11,832 nt of DNA, taken from NCBI GenBank assembly GCA_003506735.1, contig DNYS01000276.1, positions 7,827 through 19,658 on the forward strand, given 5' to 3'. Position 1 is the stretch's first letter; each line of letters starts with the position of its first letter. Below are positions 5,883 to 11,832 of this stretch, in pieces. A program made the translations under genes and the position numbers. This DNA comes from Nitrospinota bacterium. Lineage in GTDB: Bacteria; UBA8248. The notes under the pieces are model-generated. The model saw nothing but the letters and a program-made list of their open reading frames with translations, ran no database searches and had not been told where the DNA came from.

Positions 5883-6644
5883 TCAGTGGGCGATATACCC
5901 CCCATCGACCACCAGATTATGCCCATCGACAAAACCCGATTCATCCGAGGCCAGAAACAGCGCGGCCGAGGCAATCTCGTCCGGGTCGCCCAAATGCCCC
6001 GCCGGAATAAAGGACTCGCGCTGAGCCCGCTCCTCGGGCTCGCGCTCCAGGCGCTCAATCACGTAGGCGGTCGCGATGGGTCCAGGGCTGATCGCATTGA
6101 CCCGAATCCCCTCGCCGGCCAGTTCAAGCGCCATCGCCCGGGCCAGATGAATGAGCCCGGCCTTCGTCACCCCGTACAGGGCGGTGCGCCGGGCCGCGAC
6201 CATGCCAAGCTGGCTCGCGATGAATACGATGCGTCCGCCGCCCGCCGCCCGCATCGCGGGCAGGACCGCCTGGGCGGCCAAAAAGGGCGCCCTGAGATTC
6301 ACCGCCACCACCTGGTCGAAATCCTCCCGGGTGAACTCCCCGAAAAAGTGGAGGGAGCGGATTCCCGCATTGTTGACCAGAATATCCAGCCTCCCGAGAC
6401 GATCCAGCGCGGCCGCCACCATCTCTTCCGGGGCCTCCGGGCGGGCGAGGTCGAATTCGCCGGAAAATGCCTCCTCCCCGCTCAGCCGCCGGCACTCTCC
6501 GGCCGCCTCCTCAAGCTCATCCCTCGTCCCATCGGCGGCCAGGAAAACCGACGCCCCCTCCGCGGCGAACCGCCGGGCGATGGCCCTTCCGATACCCCGG
6601 GATGCGCCCGTTACGAGGGCCGCCCTTCCGTTCAGTCTGCCCAT
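5883..6644 (-). CDS. Short-chain dehydrogenase/reductase (classical SDR, FabG-like)
   Basis: This 253-residue cytoplasmic NAD(P)-dependent oxidoreductase has every classical SDR landmark: cofactor-binding TGASRGIG at residues 12-19, NNAG at 91-94, and the catalytic tetrad N116, S144 (in FIASQLG), Y157 and K161 (YGVTK). RVNAISPGPI and the C-terminal GHLGDPDEIASAALFLASDESGFVDGH... stretch ending VVDGG are typical of FabG/glucose-dehydrogenase-like members. Substrate specificity cannot be assigned; keto-acyl or small alcohol/ketone substrates are usual. GGAGG in the sequence just upstream (GGAGGAAAATGGT before ATG 6644) is a strong ribosome-binding site. The gene is divergent from the VOC gene across 88 bases and is followed by the hydroxyacid dehydrogenase gene, so the two dehydrogenases may act in one catabolic route. 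Confidence 0.93.
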   Translation of the reverse strand: MGRLNGRAALVTGASRGIGRAIARRFAAEGASVFLAADGTRDELEEAAGECRRLSGEEAFSGEFDLARPEAPEEMVAAALDRLGRLDILVNNAGIRSLHFFGEFTREDFDQVVAVNLRAPFLAAQAVLPAMRAAGGGRIVFIASQLGMVAARRTALYGVTKAGLIHLARAMALELAGEGIRVNAISPGPIATAYVIERLEREPEERAQRESFIPAGHLGDPDEIASAALFLASDESGFVDGHNLVVDGGYIAH

Positions 6645-6732
6645 ACCATTTTCCTCCGGTTGGCGTTAATATCCCCTCCAGCCGCGCCGGGCGGCCAGCA
6701 GAAATCCATGCGGCGAGAGGAACTCGAAAACA

Positions 6733-7326
6733 ATGCCAAGGCCCAGTCAGACGTTCGAGGGCATTCAGCATGTCGCCGTCAAAGTCTCGAACCTTGAGGA
6801 ATCGCTCCGATTCTACACCGATATCCTCGGATTCAAGGTATCCGAGAAGTACGCGCCGGGCGAGCATCCAACCCTTCCGGTCGGTCTTTGTTTTCTCAGG
6901 TGCAGCGGCCTGCACCATGACCTGAATCTCATATCCTTCCCCGAGGAGGCCGGAGATCTGTCCCCCCTCCGAAAGGCGGACCAGGGCCCGGTGGCCGACC
7001 TGGGATATCACCACTTCGCCCTCATGGTGCGCGGCCGGGAAGAGTTCGAGGCCTGGAGGGAATGGATCGAGGAGAACGGCATCGACATCGTCCGGGGCCC
7101 GGTCGTTCACAGCCCGACCCACCCCGAGGGGGACGGCACCTGGGGCGAGAACCGCGCCTTTTATTTTTGCGATCCCGATGGCCACCGGATCGAAATTTTT
7201 TGCGAAATGGCCCGCTTCGACGATCAAACCAACGGCATCGAGCCGGAATGGTTCGCCGATCGCCTCCGGAAGGAGGGATACGATCCGTCGCAATACGCGC
7301 CCGCGCCCCCCTATGCGGGCGGATAA
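6733..7326 (+). CDS. VOC-superfamily protein, extradiol ring-cleavage dioxygenase/glyoxalase-like
   Basis: This 197-residue protein has two beta-alpha-beta-beta-beta units. Unit one opens with IQHVAVKVSNLEESLRFYTDILGF (residues 11-34). Unit two opens at YHHFALMV (92-99) and closes with FYFCDPDGHRIEIF (143-156). The likely metal triad is H13, H93 or H94, and E154. The FYFxDPDGxxxE signature is typical of type-I extradiol dioxygenases such as catechol 2,3-dioxygenase, but the length is that of a single-module VOC enzyme, so glyoxalase-, epimerase- or resistance-type functions remain possible. No membrane segment is seen. The ATG at 6733 follows a modest GAGAGG element (6714-6719). It is the first gene of a tight plus-strand run; the ClC gene starts 48 bases downstream. 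A pathway with the divergent SDR and dehydrogenase genes is plausible but unproven. Confidence 0.87.
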   Translation: MPRPSQTFEGIQHVAVKVSNLEESLRFYTDILGFKVSEKYAPGEHPTLPVGLCFLRCSGLHHDLNLISFPEEAGDLSPLRKADQGPVADLGYHHFALMVRGREEFEAWREWIEENGIDIVRGPVVHSPTHPEGDGTWGENRAFYFCDPDGHRIEIFCEMARFDDQTNGIEPEWFADRLRKEGYDPSQYAPAPPYAGG

Positions 7327-7374
7327 GGATAAGCGCCCCCGCGGCAATGGATACAACCCTCCCTTAGGAACGAA

Positions 7375-9165
7375 ATGGAAAATAAAAATTTCAAGCTTCG
7401 CCTCCTCGAGTGGCTTCACCATTTCGGGATAGGCGATGAGGCGGTTTTCTATTTTGTCACGATCATCATCGGTGTCGTGGCCGGCCTCGCCGCCGTTGCG
7501 TTTCACCTCACCCTGGGCCTGTTGCACGGCCTCTTTTTCGGCTCCCGCGATCTGTCCGAAATCCTGCGCCCCTGGTACATCATTCCCCTCATCCCGGCCG
7601 GGGGCGCCCTGGCCGCCGCCCTGTTGCTGCGGGCCGTGCCCGAAGCACGCGGAAGCGGCATCCCCCAGACGAAAATTGCCTATATCGTGAACAACGGTTT
7701 TATTCCGGCGCGGGTTTGGATCGGAAAATTTTTCATCGGCGCCCTAAATATCGGCACCGGATCGAGCCTGGGCCGGGAAGGGCCCACGGTCCAGATCTGC
7801 GCTGGAATCGCCAGCTGGATGGGTCAAATTTTCACCCTCGGGCGGAGCAACACCCGGTCGCTCGTTCCCGTCGGGGCCGCCGCCGGGCTGGCGGCGGCTT
7901 TCAACACCCCGATCGCCGCCATCACCTTCACCCTTGAGGAACTCGTCGGCGACCTCAACGCAAAGGTCCTGGGGTCCATCGTGGCCGCCTCGATCACCGC
8001 CTCCATCGTCACGCGCGCCTTGCTCGGAAACTATCCGGCCTTTGAGATTCCCTCCTACGCCCTCGCCTCCTACCTCGAGCTCGTGCCCTATGCCATCGTG
8101 GGCGTGGTGTGCGCGGGGGTCGGAGTCCTTTTCAAGCGGGGCCTGCTCTTCGTGAGGAAGCGGTGGCTCCGCCTCTCCGGCGGCCGGGTCATTCTCGCCA
8201 CCACCCTGGGCGGGCTGGCCGTCGGCGTCATCGGCATATGGGTTCCCCACGTTTTCGGCGTCGGCTACCCATGGGTGACCCGGGCCATGATCGACGGCTA
8301 CACGACCTGGTTTTTCATCGTCCTCCTCGTCCTCAAGATTGTCGCGACGATCATCTCCTACGGGACCGGCTCCTCGGGCGGCATCTTCGCGCCCGCCCTC
8401 TTCATTGGAGCGATGGCCGGGGGCACCGTCGCTTCCATCGCCCAAGCCCTCTTTCCCGAGCTGATTATCAACACCGGCGGCTACGCCCTCGTCGGGATGG
8501 GCGCCGCCTTCGCGGCCATCGTCCGCACGCCGATGACCTCGGTCATCATGATTTTCGAGTTGACCCAGGACTACAACATCATCCTCGCCCTCATGGTCGC
8601 CAACACCATCTCCTACTCCCTCTCCCGCTACTGGGACCCCGAGCCCCTCTACAGCGCGCTTTCCTCCCAGGACGGGGTGCAGCTCCCCAACCACGAGACC
8701 GAGCATCTTCTCCACGAAATTCACGTATCGGACGCCATGGTGCAGGAGGTGACGACCCTGAACGCCCGCCTCACCATCAAAGAGGCGATCGCACAGACCG
8801 AGGCCCTCGATTTCGCGGGCTTTCCGGTCGTGGACGATGGCGGCCTCCTCCTCGGAATCATCAGCGCGGCCGAACTCCGCCAGGCCCAGGCCGCCGGACT
8901 GGACGGGCAGGAGGTCATCGAGACCGCGACGACAAAATACGTCATCCACGCCCACCCGGACCAATCGCTCGACTCGGTGATGGCCAAGCTGGGGGCCCGG
9001 AATTTCTCGCGCCTTCCTGTCGTCAGCCGCGAGGACCCGACCCGTCTCCTGGGAATTATCACGGTGGAAGACATCATGAATACATTCGGGAATTCGCTGG
9101 CCGCCGCCGAAACGGGCGGGAAAAATGGACCCGGAAAAGATATGATGGGCCTCCGATCGACATAG
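7375..9165 (+). CDS. ClC-family chloride channel/transporter with C-terminal CBS pair
   Basis: This is a polytopic inner-membrane protein of 596 residues. The membrane part (about 20-425) carries the selectivity-filter motifs GSGIPQ (93-98), GREGPTVQ (133-140, with gating glutamate E135) and GSSGGIFAP (332-340). The LEEL motif at 187-190 supplies the internal proton glutamate (E188/E189), as in E. coli ClcA. Both glutamates argue for a 2 Cl-/H+ antiporter rather than a passive channel. A cytoplasmic tail holds two CBS domains (about 450-505 and 515-570), which usually bind adenine nucleotides and adjust transport. Family roles include acid resistance and anion or fluoride handling; the filter does not have the form expected of fluoride-specific ClCs. 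The ATG at 7375 follows a short AGGAA element. The next gene starts a few tens of bases beyond the stop, so co-transcription is likely although the products are unrelated. Confidence 0.95.
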   Translation: MENKNFKLRLLEWLHHFGIGDEAVFYFVTIIIGVVAGLAAVAFHLTLGLLHGLFFGSRDLSEILRPWYIIPLIPAGGALAAALLLRAVPEARGSGIPQTKIAYIVNNGFIPARVWIGKFFIGALNIGTGSSLGREGPTVQICAGIASWMGQIFTLGRSNTRSLVPVGAAAGLAAAFNTPIAAITFTLEELVGDLNAKVLGSIVAASITASIVTRALLGNYPAFEIPSYALASYLELVPYAIVGVVCAGVGVLFKRGLLFVRKRWLRLSGGRVILATTLGGLAVGVIGIWVPHVFGVGYPWVTRAMIDGYTTWFFIVLLVLKIVATIISYGTGSSGGIFAPALFIGAMAGGTVASIAQALFPELIINTGGYALVGMGAAFAAIVRTPMTSVIMIFELTQDYNIILALMVANTISYSLSRYWDPEPLYSALSSQDGVQLPNHETEHLLHEIHVSDAMVQEVTTLNARLTIKEAIAQTEALDFAGFPVVDDGGLLLGIISAAELRQAQAAGLDGQEVIETATTKYVIHAHPDQSLDSVMAKLGARNFSRLPVVSREDPTRLLGIITVEDIMNTFGNSLAAAETGGKNGPGKDMMGLRST

Positions 9166-9201
9166 GAAGGTCCACCTCGGCCTATGGGGGAATACGACAC
9201 A

Positions 9202-10221
9202 ATGAATTCCGGAAAAACGGTGCGCGTCTGCCTGGTCGGCCTCGGCTGGTGGGGCGGCGTGTTAGCCCAATCGGCCAAAAAAACCGATGGGCTGGAGTTG
9301 ACCGCCTGTTTCGCCAGAACGCGTCAAACGCGAGATGCGTTCTCGGCAGAGCATGGCTGCCGCCCGCTGGATAGCTGGGCGGAGGCGCTTCGAGACAGCG
9401 AAACCGACGCCATCATCCTGGCCATTCCCCACTCGGCCCATGCCCGCATGGTCGAGGAGGCCGCCTCGGCCGGAAAACACGTGTTCGTCGAAAAACCCTT
9501 CGTTCTCCATGTGCCCGACGGCCAGCGCGCCATCGCCGCCTGCGAGCGGGCAGGCGTGCGCCTCGGTGTCGGCCATCAGCGGCGCTACCAGCCCGCTCAC
9601 CGCGAGCTCAAGCGCCTCATCGATTCGGGCGCGCTGGGCCACGCCATCCAGGCCGAAGCCAATTTTTCCTACGGATTCGCCGACAAGGTGGCCCCGCCCA
9701 ACTGGCGCGCCGATCCGAGAGAAAGCCCCTCCGGCTCCATGACCGGCCTCGGCATCCACCACGCCGACAACCTCCAGTACCTCCTCGGCCCCATCAAGAG
9801 CGTTTTCGCTTCGAGCCGATCGGTGAGCCCGATAACGAACCTGGATGACGTGACGGCCGCGCTGCTCGAATTCGAGTCGGGCGCCCAGGGGTACCTGGGC
9901 ACGAACATGCTCACCCCGAAAGTGTTCTACATCCACATCTTCGGAACCGAGGCCAACGCCTTCGCCGAGGACGAGGGCAGGCGCCTGACGATTCAGCACA
10001 AGGGGGTGGATGAGCCCGGCGTAACGGAATACGAGGTGGCGGGCGATCCCGCCTCGGCCCAGGTGGTGGACGAACTGGCCGATTTCGCCGCCGCTATCCG
10101 CGATGGACGCCCGCCCGAGGTGGACGGCCACGCCGGCCTGCGCGCCAGCGCCGTCGTCGAGGGCATCACCATCTCGGCCCGGGAAGGCCGCAAGCTGGAG
10201 CTGGCCGAGCTCTACGAATAA
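9202..10221 (+). CDS. Gfo/Idh/MocA-family NAD(P)-dependent oxidoreductase
   Basis: The protein has 339 residues from ATG 9202. This start is chosen because GGGGGA lies about ten bases upstream and the Rossmann strand then begins close to the N-terminus, as is usual. An in-frame ATG at 9184 would add six residues, with GGAAGG 13 bases away. Landmarks are the dinucleotide-binding VGLGWWGG (12-19), the family's EKP motif (97-99, with catalytic-region K98) and the second-domain LGIHHADNLQYLLG block (H186, H187, D189). Family members oxidise or reduce sugars, inositols and related polyols; the substrate cannot be assigned. It is cytoplasmic with no signal peptide. It lies 36 bases after the ClC stop and 19 bases before the acyltransferase start, inside the same plus-strand run. 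No defect is visible. Confidence 0.92.
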   Translation: MNSGKTVRVCLVGLGWWGGVLAQSAKKTDGLELTACFARTRQTRDAFSAEHGCRPLDSWAEALRDSETDAIILAIPHSAHARMVEEAASAGKHVFVEKPFVLHVPDGQRAIAACERAGVRLGVGHQRRYQPAHRELKRLIDSGALGHAIQAEANFSYGFADKVAPPNWRADPRESPSGSMTGLGIHHADNLQYLLGPIKSVFASSRSVSPITNLDDVTAALLEFESGAQGYLGTNMLTPKVFYIHIFGTEANAFAEDEGRRLTIQHKGVDEPGVTEYEVAGDPASAQVVDELADFAAAIRDGRPPEVDGHAGLRASAVVEGITISAREGRKLELAELYE

Positions 10222-10240
10222 CCGCCGGAGCCGAGAGGAT

Positions 10241-10909
10241 ATGACGCGCGAAGCGCCCGGAAGATTACCGCAAAACGGCCAGCCTGCCTGGCTCAAGGCG
10301 CTTGTGCGGGGCTACTTCCGCTCGGCCTTCGGCGAATGCGACGTCCGGGGGCTCGAACACGTTCCGCTCGAGGGGCCGCTCATCATCGCCTCGACCCACC
10401 GGAGCTACCTCGATCCCATCATCCTCGGCGCCTTCATCCCCCGCCCCATCTTTCAGATCGCGAAAAGCGAACTCTTCGAGAACCCGATATGGAGGACGCT
10501 GAACACCGCCTTCGGCGGGTTTTCCGTGGACCGGGAAAAAGCGGGCAACTCGACCTTCCGGGTGGCATTGAACCTTCTCCGGCAGGGAGAGGCCCTCACC
10601 ATTTTTCCCGAGGGGGGTATCGTCGATTCGATCGCCGAACAGGGTTTTAAGGAAGGAGTGGGGTTCCTTTCCGCGCTGAGCGGGGCGCGCGTCCTCCCGA
10701 TCTATCTCTCGGGGACAAACACCCTGTTCAGCTGGCCCGACGGATTGACGGACAGGACCCGGATGGTTCTTCACGCGGGCGAGTTAATCGATCCTGCCGG
10801 GCGGCGGGGAAAAGCCGGGCGAGCGGCCATATCCGGCGAGGTCGCCGGTGCGCTGGAGGAGTTGAGGCGAAACTCCATGCCTCCCCATCAGGCGGCGCCC
10901 GAAAGGTAG
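10241..10909 (+). CDS. PlsC-family 1-acyl-glycerol-3-phosphate acyltransferase
   Basis: This 222-residue acyltransferase of the membrane surface probably acylates lysophosphatidate or a related lysolipid. The catalytic HX4D box is STHRSYLD (51-58, H53 and D58). Block II is GGFSVDR (92-98). Block III is IFPEGGIVD (121-129), where most PlsC proteins have FPEGTRS. Block IV is VLPIYLSGTN (151-160). There is no long N-terminal membrane helix, so it is a short, probably peripheral member. ATG 10241 is chosen because GAGAGG sits directly upstream and the sequence before it is the end of the oxidoreductase gene in another frame; the same frame stays open upstream to 10103, but that would overlap the neighbour by more than 100 bases. 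It ends 16 bases from the convergent CoxM-type gene. The altered block III leaves the exact acceptor uncertain. Confidence 0.9.
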   Translation: MTREAPGRLPQNGQPAWLKALVRGYFRSAFGECDVRGLEHVPLEGPLIIASTHRSYLDPIILGAFIPRPIFQIAKSELFENPIWRTLNTAFGGFSVDREKAGNSTFRVALNLLRQGEALTIFPEGGIVDSIAEQGFKEGVGFLSALSGARVLPIYLSGTNTLFSWPDGLTDRTRMVLHAGELIDPAGRRGKAGRAAISGEVAGALEELRRNSMPPHQAAPER

Positions 10910-10925
10910 GAGGCGGGAGCGGCCT

Positions 10926-11795
10926 TTAGCCGATAAGCCGCGCGGCCTTTTCGATGGTCCGCCGGATGAAGACGGGCGTGACCTGCCGCCGGTAGGAATC
11001 GCTGGCCCGGATGTCGGTGAGCGGTTCGAGGTCGCCGAGCGTGCCGGCAAGGGCCTCGTCGATAGCCTCCCGGGCGAGTTCTTTTCCCTGGAGCGCTTCC
11101 TCCGCCGCTCTCAGCCGCCTGAATACCGCCTCGACCCCGCCCAGCCCGATCCGGGCCTCGCGGCAGGTCTTGCCGTCATCCCCGGCCGCCACGGCCACCG
11201 AAATCGAGATTAAGGGTTTGTCTTCTTTCGAGCGGGTGGTGAACCGCGTATAGGCCGTGCGCATTCCCTCCGGAAGCGGATCGATCTCGATCGCGGTGAG
11301 AAGCTCATCCTCCTCCAGGGCGGTTTCATAATAGTCAGTCCAGAACTCCGAGGCCGGAATCGCGCGCTCGGCGCCGCCGGTGTTCCTTGCGATCATCCGG
11401 GCTTCCAGCACCAACAACGCCGCGGGAGGGTCCGAGGCGGGCTCCGCGAAGATGATGTTCCCGCCTATCGTTCCGGCGTTGCGGATGCGGATGGTGGCCA
11501 CGTTGTGGAACACCTCGGCCAGAAGCGGGAAGCGCCCGGCGATGAGGGGCGAGGTCTCGATCTCCCGGTGGGGGGTTCTCGCCCCGATGCGGACGCCGCC
11601 CGTCCCCGTTTCCTCGATGCCGGAGAGTTCCTCGACGCCCGAAATGTCGATGAGCGCGCCGGGCTGAAACACATTCGATTTCATCAGAATCGAAAGCGCA
11701 ACGCCGCCCGCGTAGATTTTGCCCTCATCGCCCCACTTCTTCATCGCCGCAAGGGCGTCCTCAACGGTTTTCACCGGAACGTATTCGAATGCCAC
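10926..11795 (-). CDS. FAD-binding medium subunit of a CO-dehydrogenase/xanthine-dehydrogenase-family molybdenum hydroxylase
   Basis: This 289-residue flavoprotein subunit passes electrons between a molybdenum-cofactor large subunit and [2Fe-2S] small subunit and the final acceptor. The FAD domain shows YAGGVALSILMK (28-39) and RIRNAGTIGGNI (103-114), both FAD-contacting motifs, followed by AEPASDPPAALLVL (117-130). The C-terminal CO_deh_flav_C-type domain covers about 178-285. The start is GTG at 11793-11795, with an AGAGGGGAG ribosome-binding site just upstream. The large and small subunits are not downstream: the next gene, at 10909, is convergent. They should therefore lie upstream, beyond the window edge, if present. 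The substrate (CO, an aromatic N-heterocycle, nicotinate and so on) cannot be told from this subunit, so the symbol coxM is not assigned. Confidence 0.92.
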   Translation of the reverse strand: MAFEYVPVKTVEDALAAMKKWGDEGKIYAGGVALSILMKSNVFQPGALIDISGVEELSGIEETGTGGVRIGARTPHREIETSPLIAGRFPLLAEVFHNVATIRIRNAGTIGGNIIFAEPASDPPAALLVLEARMIARNTGGAERAIPASEFWTDYYETALEEDELLTAIEIDPLPEGMRTAYTRFTTRSKEDKPLISISVAVAAGDDGKTCREARIGLGGVEAVFRRLRAAEEALQGKELAREAIDEALAGTLGDLEPLTDIRASDSYRRQVTPVFIRRTIEKAARLIG

Positions 11796-11832
11796 AAGAC
11801 TCCCCTCTTGTTTTTAGCCCGACGCGCTCAGC

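Noticed and set aside
5826..6797. Long plus-strand frame opposite the SDR gene
   Set aside because: The SDR frame carries all catalytic motifs; the opposite product is Arg/Gly/Pro-rich with no domain.
7744..8964. Long open frame of about 400 codons antisense to the ClC gene
   Set aside because: The ClC frame has unmistakable selectivity-filter motifs; the antisense product is low-complexity Gly/Asp/Glu-rich sequence expected from GC-rich codon bias.
8109..9374. Long plus-strand frame of about 420 codons overlapping ClC and the Gfo/Idh/MocA gene
   Set aside because: An Arg/Pro/Gly/His-rich translation typical of a shifted GC-rich frame; it conflicts with two clearly real genes.
9262..10296. 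344-codon minus-strand frame opposite the Gfo/Idh/MocA gene
   Set aside because: A shadow of the real gene; no recognisable motif and repetitive Gly/Val/Ala content.

Overview
The window reads as chromosomal DNA from a Gram-negative, probably free-living heterotrophic bacterium. The gene mix is a class-I adenylate cyclase, CheX and CheY homologues, a CBS-domain ClC antiporter, a PlsC acyltransferase, a CoxM-type flavoprotein and several loosely specific dehydrogenases. That would fit a deltaproteobacterium-like or Tectomicrobia/Nitrospinota-like lineage, but this is inference and no taxonomic marker gene is present. By eye, G+C is low to moderate in roughly the first 4.8 kb and clearly higher after it. 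I see no tRNA, rRNA, CRISPR array or insertion sequence.

Region 1 (1-3404, + strand) is a cAMP module. It holds the 3' part of a metallo-beta-lactamase-fold cyclic-nucleotide phosphodiesterase, a 44-base gap containing a strong 9-bp hairpin, and a full 1001-residue class-I adenylate cyclase. The degrading and synthesising enzymes for cAMP thus appear to be in one transcription unit.

Region 2 (3405-4839) is a small signalling patch with several irregularities. A near-consensus promoter (TTGACA, 17 bases, TACTCT) precedes a 15-codon ORF with an excellent Shine-Dalgarno site. Its stop overlaps the TTG start of an unrecognised 82-residue acidic protein. Next, on the minus strand, is a cheX homologue that simple ORF finding misses: restoring one base at each of two sites yields a canonical 154-residue CheX, but its ExxN phosphatase motif reads ExxD. 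Divergent from it is an intact cheY homologue whose phosphoacceptor aspartate is glycine. The cheX/cheY pair therefore looks degenerate or repurposed, unless base-calling errors explain part of it.

Region 3 (4879-6644, - strand) holds an SDR oxidoreductase and a 3-hydroxyisobutyrate-dehydrogenase-family enzyme, probably co-transcribed. Region 4 (6733-10909, + strand) is a tight four-gene run: a VOC/extradiol-dioxygenase-like protein, a ClC antiporter with two CBS domains, a Gfo/Idh/MocA oxidoreductase and a PlsC-type acyltransferase. Region 5 (10926-11795, - strand) is the FAD-binding medium subunit of a CO-dehydrogenase/xanthine-dehydrogenase-family molybdenum hydroxylase; its partner subunits are not in the window. 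Regions 3 to 5 look like ordinary accessory metabolism. The most unusual material lies in regions 1 and 2.
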